Notes: generated from the letters alone by a model not told the origin. A stretch of 64,000 bases of DNA from Flagellimonas olearia (GCF_009184425.1 NZ_WELG01000001.1:1177870-1241869), one strand, 5' to 3'; positions 40,763 to 50,438 are shown, counted from the stretch's first letter. Program-made: numbers and translations.

Positions 40763-41404
40763 AGAACTTACCCCTTACAAATTGCGATCATCGATAATGA
40801 TGAAAGCCTAAACCCTATGTATAAATTGTATTTTGAAGATACAGTGGAATACGGACTGCACGGTATTTATAGGACCGTTCATGAGCTTTTGTCCAATTTT
40901 GGAAGAAAGGCCCCGGATATCATTCTATCCGAAGTGACCTTGACCGGAATTTCCGGAATTGATGGCCTGGAATACTTCCTCAGGAAAGATGAAGACTTGA
41001 AAGTCTTGATGATGAGTCGCAAAAATGATTTCAAGCTCATCAAGGAAGCCTTTAAAAAGGGAGCCAGTGGCTACCTTACAAAACCTTTGACCAAAGAAAG
41101 GCTCTTTGCTGCCGTTGCAGCACTAGATCAGCATGGTGTGGCCCTGGAACACGATGTGGCCAAAAAAATCATCCACTCTTTCCAGACCAAATCCTTTGAT
41201 TCCTTTTCAAGAAAGGAAAACCAAATAGCCGAACTCCTTACCCAAGGATTCACCTATAAGATGATTGCGGACAAGCTCTGCGTTACGCCGAGCGCGGTCA
41301 ATTTCCATATTCAAAACATTTACGTAAAACTCAATGTCAACTCAAAATCAGAGGCCCTTGAAAAGCTTCGAGAAATGGAAATGCGCCAATTGAACGCAGC
41401 ATAA
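40760..41404 (+). CDS. LuxR/NarL-type response regulator with Glu at the phospho-acceptor
   Basis: 214-aa regulator: receiver domain (about 5-120) and C-terminal LuxR helix-turn-helix (about 148-205, FSRKENQIAELLTQGFTYKMIADKL then VNFHIQNIYVKL). The acidic pair is Asp12/Asn13 with Asp14, and the conserved lysine is Lys108 (TKPLTK). The usual phosphorylated aspartate is Glu58 (PDIILSEVTLTG), which cannot be phosphorylated in the normal way and may mimic the active form. No sensor kinase is adjacent. Transcribed alone, with a bidirectional terminator after it. Confidence 0.9.
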   Translation: MRTYPLQIAIIDNDESLNPMYKLYFEDTVEYGLHGIYRTVHELLSNFGRKAPDIILSEVTLTGISGIDGLEYFLRKDEDLKVLMMSRKNDFKLIKEAFKKGASGYLTKPLTKERLFAAVAALDQHGVALEHDVAKKIIHSFQTKSFDSFSRKENQIAELLTQGFTYKMIADKLCVTPSAVNFHIQNIYVKLNVNSKSEALEKLREMEMRQLNAA

Positions 41405-41424
41405 AACCCAAATCAAGCAAACAA

Positions 41425-41455
41425 AAAACCCTGACCAAAGTCAGGGTTTTTTATT
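41425..41455. terminator. Bidirectional terminator between the response regulator and dnaK
   Basis: Perfect 9-bp stem AACCCTGAC/GTCAGGGTT with a 4-nt loop, flanked by As on the left and Ts on the right, so it can work in both directions between these convergent genes. Confidence 0.9.
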
Positions 41456-41473
41456 ATTTATGATATTCGAGTA

Positions 41474-43390
41474 TTACTTCACTTCTTCGAAGTCAACATC
41501 CTCTACATTATCACCTTCCTTGGCATTTCCTCCAGCAGCGCTATCAGCACCGGCAGATGGATCAGCACCATTGGCTTGGGCCGCATCGGCCTGGGCCTTG
41601 TACATCTCCTCTGAAGCCACTTTCCAAGCCTCATTGATTTTCTCCAAAGCAGGTTCTATCACCGCAACATCTTTGGTTTCATAGGCTTTCTTCAACTCCT
41701 CCAAAGCATCCTCGATAGGCTTTTTCTTGTCATCGGACAATTTATCACCAAACTCCTTCAACTGCTTTTCGGTCTGGAAGATCATACCATCGGCCTCGTT
41801 CAGCTTATCGGCCTTCTCCTTGGCTTGTTTATCCGCCTCGGCATTGGCTTCGGCTTCGGCTTTCATCTTTTTGATTTCTTCCTCGGTCAAACCTGAAGAT
41901 GCCTCGATACGGATATCTTGGGTCTTGTTGGTGGCTTTGTCCGTAGCAGAAACCTTGATGATACCGTTGGCATCTATATCAAAAGTCACTTCAATCTGAG
42001 GCGTACCTCTTGGTGCCGGTGGAATACCGTCCAAGTGGAACCTACCAATGGTTTTGTTGTCTGCAGCCATAGGACGCTCTCCTTGCAACACGTGTATCTC
42101 AACCGAAGGTTGGTTATCCGCTGCTGTGGAGAATACCTGTGACTTTTTGGTAGGAATGGTGGTGTTTGCCTCGATCAATTTGGTAAACACACTTCCCATG
42201 GTCTCGATACCCAATGAAAGTGGGGTAACGTCCAAAAGAAGTACATCCTTCACATCTCCGGTCAATACACCTCCTTGGATAGCGGCACCTACGGCCACAA
42301 CCTCATCCGGGTTCACCCCTTTGGATGGTTTTTTGCCGAAGAACTTCTCAACAGCTTCCTGTACCGCAGGGATACGGGTAGAACCCCCTACCAAGATAAT
42401 CTCATCTATATCACTTTTTGAAAGACCTGCAGATTTCAATGCGGTCTCACAAGGTGCAATCGTTCTTTTTACCAAGTCATCGATCAACTGCTCAAATTTG
42501 GCTCGGGTCAATGTACGCACCAAGTGTTTGGGGCCTGACGCAGTTGCCGTTACATAAGGTAAGTTGATTTCGGTCTGTGCAGAGGAAGACAATTCTATCT
42601 TGGCCTTCTCGGCAGCTTCACGCAAACGCTGAAGCGCCATGGCATCCTTACGAAGATCCATGTCCTCATCCTTCATAAACTCCTCGGCCAACCAATCAAT
42701 GATTTTTTGGTCAACATCATCTCCCCCTAAGTGGGTATCCCCATCCGTGGCCAATACCTCAAAAACGCCGTCACCCAATTCCAAGATGGAAACGTCATGC
42801 GTACCTCCACCGAAATCGAACACTACGATTTTTTGATCGGTGTCTTTTTTATCCAAACCGTAGGCCAATGAAGCAGCCGTTGGCTCGTTGATGATTCGTT
42901 CCACGGTAAGACCTGCAATCTCACCAGCTTCTTTGGTGGCCTGTCTTTGTGAATCGTTAAAGTAGGCAGGAACCGTAATCACTGCACGGGTTACATCCTG
43001 ACCCAAATAATCTTCGGCGGTCTTCTTCATTTTCTGAAGAATCATGGCCGATAGTTCCTGTGGGGTATACAAACGGCCGTCGATATCCACTCTTGGGGTA
43101 TCGTTATCGCCCTTTACCACATTATAAGGAACTCTGTCCGCTTCCTTTTTGGATTCAGAAAATTTGTTTCCCATGAATCGCTTGATGGAATAAATTGTTT
43201 TGTTTGGATTGGTAACCGCCTGTCTTTTGGCAGGATCTCCCACCTTGATCTCTCCACCTTCCACAAATGCAATCACGGAAGGGGTGGTACGTTTACCTTC
43301 GGCATTTGGAATTACCACTGGTTCGTTACCTTCCATTACAGAGACGCAGGAGTTGGTTGTACCCAAGTCTATACCTATAATTTTGCTCAT
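41474..43390 (-). CDS. dnaK: Chaperone DnaK (Hsp70)
   Basis: 638-aa Hsp70 chaperone. The ATG at 43390 gives the canonical N-terminus [16 protein letters not shown]; the open frame extends 19 codons further upstream but that part has no family similarity. The nucleotide-binding domain has the phosphate motifs DLGTTNS and [12 protein letters not shown] and the adenosine motif [10 protein letters not shown]. The substrate-binding domain and lid follow, with a long alanine- and glycine-rich tail ending in [14 protein letters not shown], the usual co-chaperone contact. grpE and dnaJ are not in the window. It is a single gene with 227 nt to the divergent sdaA. Confidence 0.98.
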   Translation of the reverse strand: MSKIIGIDLGTTNSCVSVMEGNEPVVIPNAEGKRTTPSVIAFVEGGEIKVGDPAKRQAVTNPNKTIYSIKRFMGNKFSESKKEADRVPYNVVKGDNDTPRVDIDGRLYTPQELSAMILQKMKKTAEDYLGQDVTRAVITVPAYFNDSQRQATKEAGEIAGLTVERIINEPTAASLAYGLDKKDTDQKIVVFDFGGGTHDVSILELGDGVFEVLATDGDTHLGGDDVDQKIIDWLAEEFMKDEDMDLRKDAMALQRLREAAEKAKIELSSSAQTEINLPYVTATASGPKHLVRTLTRAKFEQLIDDLVKRTIAPCETALKSAGLSKSDIDEIILVGGSTRIPAVQEAVEKFFGKKPSKGVNPDEVVAVGAAIQGGVLTGDVKDVLLLDVTPLSLGIETMGSVFTKLIEANTTIPTKKSQVFSTAADNQPSVEIHVLQGERPMAADNKTIGRFHLDGIPPAPRGTPQIEVTFDIDANGIIKVSATDKATNKTQDIRIEASSGLTEEEIKKMKAEAEANAEADKQAKEKADKLNEADGMIFQTEKQLKEFGDKLSDDKKKPIEDALEELKKAYETKDVAVIEPALEKINEAWKVASEEMYKAQADAAQANGADPSAGADSAAGGNAKEGDNVEDVDFEEVK

Positions 43391-43591
43391 TGTATCTAAA
43401 GTTATATCTGTTTGAAATTCATTTTTGTCTCGTTCATGAAATGTCAATGATCATGCCACGGCCCAGAATATGACAAGGTGTCAGACAATCCCCTTTAAAT
43501 TCCATAAATACTCACAAATTGCCATGCTGAAGCAACGGTTTAGGCATAAAATCATTAAGACTTATTTCCTGTTTTATCCCAACCGACTTGT

Positions 43592-43599
43592 TATATTTG
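43592..43599 (+). promoter_or_regulatory. -7 box of sdaA
   Basis: TATATTTG fits TAnnTTTG and ends 18 nt before the sdaA ATG. Confidence 0.6.
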
Positions 43600-43617
43600 G
43601 AACAGTAAATTGGACCT

Positions 43618-45042
43618 ATGGAATGTATCAGTGTGTTTGATATGCTCAAAATTGGTGTGGGACCCTCAAGTTCCCATACCCTTGGCCCATGGCGGGCTGC
43701 GGAACGATGGATAGCCGAGCTCAAGGAACAAGAGGTATTTGATGACGTCCAACAAGTCTCGGTCTCCCTGTTTGGCTCTCTTTCCCTTACAGGAAAAGGC
43801 CACGCCACTGATATTGCCGTTGTCATGGGACTGCTGGGCACTGATCCGGTAACCGTTGCCATTGACAGTATTGATGGGGCCATGGAACACGTAAAGAACA
43901 GTTCTACACTAAACTTGGGCGGGATTCATCCCATCTCCTTTGATTTTAAGAACGATATTGTCTTTAAAAAAGAGTTTCTTCCCTTTCATTCCAATGGCAT
44001 TCGCTTTGAGGCCCAGTTGACGAATGGGGAATCCGTTTCCGAAACCTATTATTCCATTGGCGGTGGCTTTGTGGTAAAGGAGGAGTTGATCCATTCCAAG
44101 GAGAACAAGGAAACGTTCAAAACCTTTCCTTATCCTGTAAAAACAGGCCTTGAGTTGCTGCAATACTGTCAGGAGCACCAAAAAACCATTTCGGAAATCG
44201 TTTGGGAGAATGAACTTTCGTTACGTCCAGCCAATGAAATTGACCAAGGATTGCAACGCATTTGGGATACTATGTTGGAATGCATGTATACCGGCTGCCA
44301 CACCGAAGGAAAACTTCCGGGAGGCCTCAACGTAAAACGCCGTGCTTTTGAAATCCATCAAAAACTGAAAGGCAATGTCCCCTACTCCACTCCCCAAGAA
44401 TGGTTGGAGAGCATACGGGACACCGAAGTGAGGTTCCGCCAAATCATTAAATGGGTCAGTTGCTTTGCCCTGTCCGTGAACGAGGTGAATGCCTCGTTGG
44501 GTCGGGTGGTCACCGCACCCACCAATGGCAGTGCAGGGGTTATCCCTGCGGTTTTGATGTACTATATGGTCATTGAAAACCACGATGCCGACTTTGACGA
44601 TGTAAGACAGTTTCTATTGGTAGCCAGTGAAGTGGGGAGCATCTTTAAAAAAGGAGCCACTATCTCCGCCGCCATGGGAGGCTGCCAAGCTGAAATCGGG
44701 GTTTCGTCGGCCATGGCCGCTGCCGGACTTACAGAACTGATGGGCGGCACCCCCGAACAGGTATTGATCGCTGCAGAAATTGCCATGGAACACCATCTGG
44801 GACTCACCTGCGATCCCATTGGGGGGCTAGTGCAGGTTCCCTGTATAGAACGCAATGCCATGGGGGCCATAAAGGCAATCAATGCCGCAGAACTAGCACT
44901 TGACACGGACCCTAATGAGGTCAAAGTACCTTTGGATAAGGTAGTGAACACCATGTGGGAAACCGCCAAGGACATGAGTTCCAAATACAAGGAAACCTCA
45001 GAAGGTGGCCTGGCCGTAGGGGTCTTCTTGAGTGATTGCTAA
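43618..45042 (+). CDS. sdaA: L-serine ammonia-lyase (single chain, Fe-S)
   Basis: 474-aa L-serine dehydratase that converts serine to pyruvate and ammonia. The N-terminal regulatory beta domain ([15 protein letters not shown]) and the C-terminal catalytic alpha domain are joined in one chain. Iron-sulfur cysteines lie in GGCQAEIG and [17 protein letters not shown], and [13 protein letters not shown] is another signature. The cluster is oxygen-sensitive in this family. It ends by a 4-nt overlap (CTAA) with the stop of the convergent NTF2-like gene, leaving no room for a terminator. Confidence 0.96.
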   Translation: MECISVFDMLKIGVGPSSSHTLGPWRAAERWIAELKEQEVFDDVQQVSVSLFGSLSLTGKGHATDIAVVMGLLGTDPVTVAIDSIDGAMEHVKNSSTLNLGGIHPISFDFKNDIVFKKEFLPFHSNGIRFEAQLTNGESVSETYYSIGGGFVVKEELIHSKENKETFKTFPYPVKTGLELLQYCQEHQKTISEIVWENELSLRPANEIDQGLQRIWDTMLECMYTGCHTEGKLPGGLNVKRRAFEIHQKLKGNVPYSTPQEWLESIRDTEVRFRQIIKWVSCFALSVNEVNASLGRVVTAPTNGSAGVIPAVLMYYMVIENHDADFDDVRQFLLVASEVGSIFKKGATISAAMGGCQAEIGVSSAMAAAGLTELMGGTPEQVLIAAEIAMEHHLGLTCDPIGGLVQVPCIERNAMGAIKAINAAELALDTDPNEVKVPLDKVVNTMWETAKDMSSKYKETSEGGLAVGVFLSDC

Positions 45043-45518
45043 TCCAAACAACCTTCCTTTCCCCTAGTGTCAATAAGATAGATGACTTTCCATTCCCCAT
45101 CAAAATTGACCAGTTGAAAAGAATTTATGCCACAATGACTGAAGGCATCATTCAACCAAAATTCATAGCCTACCCAAGCATTGGCCATGGTCCGATCCAC
45201 CTGAATGGAAAATGAGGTGAGTTTTTCCTCAAATTTGATGCTGTCAGGAATACTGCAAATGGAAGTAAGAAATTTAGAAAATTCCTCGTTTCTGAAGCGG
45301 GTCTTGCCCTCTTGGTCCCTCCCTGTGGTCTGGAGTACCACATGATCGGCCGAAACGCTTTTTATAATGGTGGAATCCTGCTTGTGAAATCCATCAAAAA
45401 AGGTTTCAATGACCTGTTTTATCTGTTGTTCCGAATCAACTTTTGGAGGGTTTGGACTTTGGGCGGCAACCGTAAGGCATGCCATGCATAGAAATGCAAA
45501 ACTTAACACTGTTCTCAT
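45039..45518 (-). CDS. Secreted NTF2-like/DUF4440 family protein
   Basis: 159-aa protein with a signal peptide (LSFAFLCMACLTVAAQS) and a cone-shaped NTF2/SnoaL-like fold pattern: IKQVIETFFDGFHKQD, VLQTTGRDQEGKTRFRNEEFSKFL, VDRTMANAWVGYEFW and CGINSFQLVNFDGEWKVIYLID. Exported members of this fold have varied or no catalytic function, and no active residues stand out. It is convergent with sdaA and divergent from panB; no operon context exists. Confidence 0.82.
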   Translation of the reverse strand: MRTVLSFAFLCMACLTVAAQSPNPPKVDSEQQIKQVIETFFDGFHKQDSTIIKSVSADHVVLQTTGRDQEGKTRFRNEEFSKFLTSICSIPDSIKFEEKLTSFSIQVDRTMANAWVGYEFWLNDAFSHCGINSFQLVNFDGEWKVIYLIDTRGKEGCLD

Positions 45519-45589
45519 GAGATGTAGTTTTTTGATTGAAGCCCAAATTAAACAAATCTGCTTACATTTAGCCCGTAAAAAAGAACCAA

Positions 45590-46408
45590 ATGTCTGTCGC
45601 CAAGAAAGAATACAAGAGAATTACGGTAAAATCCTTGATCGAGATGAAGCAAAATGGGGAGAAAATCTCCATGCTCACCTCCTACGATTATTCCATGGCC
45701 AAAATCGTTGATGCAGCCAATGTTGATGTCATCTTGGTGGGGGATTCCGCCAGTAATGTCATAGCCGGCCATGAAACCACCCTGCCCATTACCTTGGACC
45801 AAATGATCTACCATGCCAGTTCCGTGGTCCGTGCCGCAAAAAGAGCACTTGTGGTGGTCGACATCCCCTTTGGAAGCTACCAGAGTGATTCCAAGGAAGC
45901 CTTGCGCTCCGCCATTCGCATCATGAAGGAAAGTGGTGCGCATGCCATCAAGGTCGAAGGTGGGGCAGAAATCAAAGATTCCGTAAGCCGGATTCTACAA
46001 GCAGGCATCCCTGTAATGGGGCATTTGGGACTTACCCCTCAATCCATTTATAAATTTGGCACCTATACCGTAAGGGCCAAAGAAGAGGAAGAGGCGGAAA
46101 AGTTGAAACAAGATGCCAAAATGCTGGAGGAATTGGGCTGTTTTGGTATTGTTCTGGAAAAAATACCGGCAAAATTGGCCAAAGAAGTAGCGGAAAGTGT
46201 ATCCATCCCTATCATTGGGATTGGCGCCGGAAACGGTGTTGATGGGCAAGTATTGGTGGTACATGACCTACTGGGTATGACCCACGAATTTCACCCTCGT
46301 TTCCTCAGAAGGTACATGAACCTTTATGACGAAATGAGCAATGCCATTTCACAATATGTGGATGATGTAAAGAGCAGTGATTTTCCCAATGAGGAAGAGT
46401 CTTATTAG
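45590..46408 (+). CDS. panB: 3-methyl-2-oxobutanoate hydroxymethyltransferase
   Basis: 272-aa first enzyme of pantothenate synthesis, which adds a hydroxymethyl group from methylene-THF to ketoisovalerate. Motifs [27 protein letters not shown] (ends given), DIPFGSY, KVEGG and [14 protein letters not shown] are all canonical, with magnesium-binding aspartates and the catalytic glutamate present. Its last base lies within the left inverted repeat of the four-helix cassette. panC/panD are not nearby. The downstream gene in many flavobacteria is the pseudouridine synthase, which suggests that the cassette interrupts an older panB-rlu pair (inference). Confidence 0.96.
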   Translation: MSVAKKEYKRITVKSLIEMKQNGEKISMLTSYDYSMAKIVDAANVDVILVGDSASNVIAGHETTLPITLDQMIYHASSVVRAAKRALVVVDIPFGSYQSDSKEALRSAIRIMKESGAHAIKVEGGAEIKDSVSRILQAGIPVMGHLGLTPQSIYKFGTYTVRAKEEEEAEKLKQDAKMLEELGCFGIVLEKIPAKLAKEVAESVSIPIIGIGAGNGVDGQVLVVHDLLGMTHEFHPRFLRRYMNLYDEMSNAISQYVDDVKSSDFPNEEESY

Positions 46409-46448
46409 AGTGTTGGAATATTGGATTTTTGGACTTTTGGATATTTTG
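46408..46448. repeat. Left inverted repeat of the four-helix-bundle cassette
   Basis: About 41 nt of G/T-rich sequence made from imperfect 8-9-nt repeats of the type TTGGATTTT. It matches the reverse complement of 46832-46871, with a perfect 24-nt core at 46419-46442 and small differences outside it. It begins at the last base of the panB stop codon. Confidence 0.9.
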
Positions 46449-46476
46449 ATATCTTTCTTCCTACAAAATCCTACTC

Positions 46477-46827
46477 ATGCATCGATTCAAAGACTTGGAC
46501 ATATGGAAATTGAGCCGAGAATTCTGTTCTGATATTTACGAAGTGACAGGCAGCTTCCCCGAGACCGAAAAATTCGGAATTTCCAATCAACTGAGACGAG
46601 CAGCTGTTTCTATCCCTTCAAATATTTCAGAAGGATGTTCAAGAAAATCCAATAAGGATTTTTCAAGGTTTTTAGAAATCGCCATGGGTTCCATGTACGA
46701 AGTAGAAACACAACTCCTTATATCAAATGATTTAGGTTTTTTGTCAGACAAAAGATTGGAATTCTTAGTGGACAAATTGAACGCAATCATTAAAATGACT
46801 TCTAAATTTAAATCCATCCTTAAGTGA
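46477..46827 (+). CDS. Four-helix-bundle protein (23S rRNA intervening-sequence/S23 family)
   Basis: 116-aa protein of the family first found in intervening sequences of spirochaete 23S rRNA genes. The hallmarks HRFKDLDIWKLSREF, NQLRRAAVSIPSNISEG and FSRFLEIAMGSMYEVETQL are present. It forms a helical bundle, probably pentameric, with a basic surface; its cellular function is not established. The relative Avd works in diversity-generating retroelements, but no reverse transcriptase is here. The gene is flanked by long inverted repeats and its TGA overlaps the GTG of the next gene (GTGA). Markedly more AT-rich than its neighbours. Confidence 0.92.
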   Translation: MHRFKDLDIWKLSREFCSDIYEVTGSFPETEKFGISNQLRRAAVSIPSNISEGCSRKSNKDFSRFLEIAMGSMYEVETQLLISNDLGFLSDKRLEFLVDKLNAIIKMTSKFKSILK

Positions 46828-47540
46828 GTTCCAAAAATCCAAAAGTCCAAAAATCCAATACATCCAACCTCCAAGTGCTCTATGAGGACAACCACCTCAT
46901 TGTCATCAATAAAAGGTCAGGGGATATTGTACAAGGTGACAAGACCGGTGATACACCCCTGAGCGATGTGGTGAAGCAATACCTGAAGGAGAAGTACAAC
47001 AAACCGGGAAATGTGTACCTAGGTGTGGTCCATCGGTTGGACAGACCCACAACCGGGATTGTAGTTTTTGCCAGAACCTCGAAGGCCCTACCCCGACTGA
47101 ACAAGCTTTTTTCAGAAGGAAACACCCAAAAGACGTATTGGGCCGTGGTAAAAAATGCTCCAGAGAAAGAACGTGACACCTTAACCCATTGGTTGGTGCG
47201 CAATCCTAAACAGAACAAGTCTTACGCCCATAGCAAAGAAGTCCCCAATAGCAAAAAGGCCATTTTGGAATACCGAATCCTAAAAAAATTGGATAGCTAT
47301 TATCTATTGGAGATCGATTTGAAAACAGGCAGACACCATCAAATCCGGGCCCAGCTGGCGGCCATAGGATGTCACATCAAAGGAGATTTAAAGTACGGAG
47401 CTGACCGAAGCAATAAGGATGGAAGCATCCATTTACATTCCCGTAGTCTGGAATTGGAACATCCCGTAAAAAAAGAGCCCCTCACTTTTTTGGCCCCACC
47501 TCCCAATGACCCTGTTTGGAACGCCTGTCTTAACGGGTAA
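46824..47540 (+). CDS. RluC/RluD-type pseudouridine synthase with repeat-derived N-terminus
   Basis: 238-aa RNA pseudouridine synthase. The catalytic aspartate is in VHRLDRPTTGIVVFARTSKA, followed by ETNT-type strand TGRHHQIRAQLAAIGCHIKGDLKYG. The core starts at LQVLYEDNHLIVINK. The reading frame from the GTG at 46824 adds 16 residues (SSKNPKVQKSNTSN) encoded by the right inverted repeat. A GTG at 46875 is the only start that avoids the repeat, but would leave no residues before the core. There is no S4 domain, so it is the short type. It overlaps the convergent 514-aa gene by 11 nt. Confidence 0.9.
   Translation: MSSKNPKVQKSNTSNLQVLYEDNHLIVINKRSGDIVQGDKTGDTPLSDVVKQYLKEKYNKPGNVYLGVVHRLDRPTTGIVVFARTSKALPRLNKLFSEGNTQKTYWAVVKNAPEKERDTLTHWLVRNPKQNKSYAHSKEVPNSKKAILEYRILKKLDSYYLLEIDLKTGRHHQIRAQLAAIGCHIKGDLKYGADRSNKDGSIHLHSRSLELEHPVKKEPLTFLAPPPNDPVWNACLNG
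46832..46871. repeat. Right inverted repeat of the four-helix-bundle cassette
   Basis: Reverse-complement partner of 46408-46448, with a perfect 24-nt core at 46837-46860. It lies inside the 5' coding region of the pseudouridine synthase gene and encodes most of its first 16 residues. Confidence 0.9.
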
Positions 47541-49074
47541 GCGCTAGGGCCTTTTCACGAATGATCTGGGAAACAGGTTTGTTCTCTAAGTGACTTTCCA
47601 ACCAAGAGAGAATGTCCAGATACAAAAATGCCCTTTTCTCATACGGATGGTTCTCATATTTCTTAAGCTCATTGTAAAGCTTTTGAAACTCATCCTTAAG
47701 CTCGTGTGGATAGATATCCCCAAGGTTTCTTAAAAACTTGATCATTTCCTTTTGAACGGCATGTAAGTCATTCATTTTCAATAAAAATTTGTAAGTGCTC
47801 TTAAGTTGGACTTCAAGGTGGTAATCCATTCCCGCCTCATAGTGCGCCACCAAACTCAGCACTCTTGCAAAGCACATTAAATCCTCCCTCATTTTAAGAT
47901 TCTTGTTGGAGATGATCTTTTTCAGATAGGCAATGCAGTTCTTATTGTCCCCGTTGCCAAAATACAGGCAGGCTATCTTATAATAAAGCAGCATAATATG
48001 ATGCTCATCTATTCGCTCTCCATGCTTTTTTATACCGTATTCAATCACGTTGACCAAGTACAGCCCCTTATCAAAAGTGCCCTCCAGAAAATGAAGGTTC
48101 AACTTATTGGAGTTGATGTATAAAAAGGCCAAAGAGGCAATATTATCATTCTGCGGAAAACTTGAGCTTTCTACTTGCACTTCCAAACGATCCAGGGTTT
48201 CCCTAAATTGGGAAGAATACTTTACAAAGAAAAGCGACTCCAAAAGGTAGTGGTTCCCTTTCAGGTAAAAAACGGGGTTGAGCGCAATCATCTCCTGATG
48301 ATCATAGAAAAGATCTACCCATTTGCTGGCATAACGGTATGCCGAAAGAAAATCCTGTATCAACAAACTGTACCACAAATAGGCCTTATAAAGCCATAAC
48401 TTTTCCCTGAAACCTAGACTCTCCAGATTATAATCCGGTAAATGGCCCTCAAAATAGGATTTAACCTTCTGCAGGTCCTCATCGCTACGGACATACCCCA
48501 CCTTGAGCATCATTCCGTATAGCTGAAGGGAAAGATTGGAAAGCTTGCTCGTCATTACATTTTGTGCAGAAAGCTCCTTGGCCTGTACCGCCAATTCATC
48601 GGCCCTATCCGGAATACTTCGGGTAATATATTGCGTCTCTATGATCTTCTCGAACTCTACAATTTCGTAAGCCACATTCTTTTCTTCATTCTCAATGGCC
48701 ACCGTCTTGGCCTTATCTAAAATCTTCAAGCTTTGCTTGTACAGTCCCTTTTGATATAAAATGGTGGCAAAATCCAGTTGTTCCCTAATTTGGATCCGTA
48801 TATTCTGATTTACAGGGTTCAAACGAAGGCTTACCAAAATCTGTTTGTAGAGATGCGCCTTAAGATTGGATAGTTGCGCTTTTTTCACAATACCACTTTC
48901 CAAAATTTGTCGCTCATCATAACGTCGCATTTTGTCCAACAAGTTAAAAAGAGCCAAAAATTTGGCATCTGTGTTGACCCCCAAGCGGCCCACATACAGT
49001 TTAAATTGACGCTTTTCCGATTTGGACAGCGATTTTACCAGTACAAACAAAGCATCCTTATGGGCATTTGTCAT
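47530..49074 (-). CDS. TPR-like helical protein of unknown function, 514 aa
   Basis: Large soluble protein with no signal peptide or membrane segment. The sequence is entirely helical in character, with repeated 35-40-residue helix pairs (YQKGLYKQSLKILDKAKTVAIEN, LYFGNGDNKNCIAYLKKIISNK, LYNELKKYENHPYEKRAFLYLD), which resembles degenerate tetratricopeptide repeats. I recall similar unnamed proteins in flavobacteria, sometimes near leu genes, without known function. It is transcribed divergently from leuA (120 nt between) and convergent with the pseudouridine synthase. Confidence 0.8.
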   Translation of the reverse strand: MTNAHKDALFVLVKSLSKSEKRQFKLYVGRLGVNTDAKFLALFNLLDKMRRYDERQILESGIVKKAQLSNLKAHLYKQILVSLRLNPVNQNIRIQIREQLDFATILYQKGLYKQSLKILDKAKTVAIENEEKNVAYEIVEFEKIIETQYITRSIPDRADELAVQAKELSAQNVMTSKLSNLSLQLYGMMLKVGYVRSDEDLQKVKSYFEGHLPDYNLESLGFREKLWLYKAYLWYSLLIQDFLSAYRYASKWVDLFYDHQEMIALNPVFYLKGNHYLLESLFFVKYSSQFRETLDRLEVQVESSSFPQNDNIASLAFLYINSNKLNLHFLEGTFDKGLYLVNVIEYGIKKHGERIDEHHIMLLYYKIACLYFGNGDNKNCIAYLKKIISNKNLKMREDLMCFARVLSLVAHYEAGMDYHLEVQLKSTYKFLLKMNDLHAVQKEMIKFLRNLGDIYPHELKDEFQKLYNELKKYENHPYEKRAFLYLDILSWLESHLENKPVSQIIREKALALTR

Positions 49075-49194
49075 CGTAAAAAATATAATTTAAACAATTG
49101 AATATCAATTAATTAATTGACACCAAATCCAATTTAACGTTGTATAAGGTTTTGACCCTCCTTTTACCTTCTGGCCCTCCTTCTCTATTTTCGT

Positions 49195-50394
49195 ATGAAT
49201 TCGAACAACAGACAAAAGATAATGGGTAAAGATAAGGTACAAATTTTTGACACTACGCTAAGAGATGGAGAACAAGTTCCGGGTTGTAAGTTGGACACGG
49301 AACAGAAATTGGTCATCGCTCAGCGCCTGGACGAATTGGGCGTTGATGTCATAGAGGCCGGATTCCCCATTTCAAGCCCCGGTGATTTCAAATCTGTGCA
49401 CGAAATCTCCAAATTGGTCAAAAATGCAACGGTCTGCGGATTGACGCGAGCCGTCAAAAAAGACATTGAAGTGGCCGCCGAGGCCCTGAAAGCAGCAAAA
49501 AAACCAAGAATACATACTGGAATCGGAACTTCTGATTCCCACATTAAATATAAATTCAACTCTACAAGGGAACAAATCATTGAACGCGCCGTTGAGGCCG
49601 TTGCCTATGCAAAAACCTTTGTGGAGGATGTTGAATTTTACGCAGAAGATGCCGGACGTACAGATAATGAATTTTTGGCGCAAGTCTGTGAAGCGGTTGT
49701 AAAGGCCGGAGCCACAGTTCTTAACATTCCTGACACCACTGGGTATTGTCTTCCAGAGGAGTATGGTGCCAAAATGAAGTATCTAAAAGAAAACGTAAAA
49801 GGTATTGACAAAGCCATTCTTTCTTGCCACTGCCATAACGATCTAGGGTTGGCAACCGCCAACTCCATAGCAGGTGTGATCAACGGAGCACGACAGATTG
49901 AATGTACCATCAACGGTATTGGGGAACGTGCCGGAAACACTTCCTTGGAAGAAGTGGTGATGATCCTTAGACAACACCCTTACCTAAACCTTGATACCGG
50001 CATCAATAGCAAGCTATTGTGGGATACCAGCCAAATGGTTTCCCAGAAAATGGGAATGCCCGTACAACCCAACAAGGCCATTGTGGGCTCCAATGCCTTT
50101 GCCCACAGTTCCGGAATCCACCAAGATGGAGTGATCAAGCAACGTGAAACCTATGAAATCATTGACCCCAAAGATGTGGGGGTCAACGAATCCTCCATTG
50201 TGCTTACCGCAAGAAGTGGAAGGGCTGCATTGGCATACCGGGCCAAAAAAGTAGGTTACGAGCTTACCAAGGTCCAATTGGATGCCGTCTATGAGAACTT
50301 TTTGAAATTTGCGGATACCAAAAAGGAAATCTTGGATGAGGATATCCACGAAATTGTGGAAACCAGTAACATTAGCTTACAAAGCCTCGCTTAA
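49195..50394 (+). CDS. leuA: 2-isopropylmalate synthase, short form
   Basis: 399-aa aldolase-type acyltransferase that condenses acetyl-CoA with ketoisovalerate. Motifs [28 protein letters not shown], the metal ligands in [15 protein letters not shown] and [15 protein letters not shown] are intact. The C-terminal regulatory domain of about 120 residues that binds leucine is absent, as in many Bacteroidota, so classical feedback inhibition is doubtful. The ATG at 49222 (MGKDKVQ) is the likelier start than 49195, because a TATTTTCG box ends just before 49195. It is followed by leuB; leuC and leuD are not in the window. A homocitrate or citramalate synthase reading is less likely. Confidence 0.88.
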   Translation: MNSNNRQKIMGKDKVQIFDTTLRDGEQVPGCKLDTEQKLVIAQRLDELGVDVIEAGFPISSPGDFKSVHEISKLVKNATVCGLTRAVKKDIEVAAEALKAAKKPRIHTGIGTSDSHIKYKFNSTREQIIERAVEAVAYAKTFVEDVEFYAEDAGRTDNEFLAQVCEAVVKAGATVLNIPDTTGYCLPEEYGAKMKYLKENVKGIDKAILSCHCHNDLGLATANSIAGVINGARQIECTINGIGERAGNTSLEEVVMILRQHPYLNLDTGINSKLLWDTSQMVSQKMGMPVQPNKAIVGSNAFAHSSGIHQDGVIKQRETYEIIDPKDVGVNESSIVLTARSGRAALAYRAKKVGYELTKVQLDAVYENFLKFADTKKEILDEDIHEIVETSNISLQSLA

Positions 50395-50438
50395 TAATAA
50401 ATACCAAGCGACTTTTTTGATTCCAATCCTGTCATCGT

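Larger units (their letters stand above)
46408..46871 (+). mobile_element. Inverted-repeat-flanked four-helix-bundle cassette (candidate mobile unit)
   Basis: A 464-bp unit: left arm (46408-46448), a 28-nt spacer, the 116-aa four-helix gene, and right arm (46832-46871). The ends read GAG(t)GTTGGA and TCCAACCTC, i.e. complementary. No transposase or clear target duplication is seen, so the unit would have to move in trans or be a fossil. AT content of the insert exceeds that of panB and of the pseudouridine synthase. Mobility is inferred from structure only. Confidence 0.45.

Noticed and set aside
43618-45042. Long open frames on the strand opposite sdaA, dnaK, ribBA and others.
   Set aside because: They follow the codon pattern of the sense gene, lack promoters and family similarity, and are shadows.
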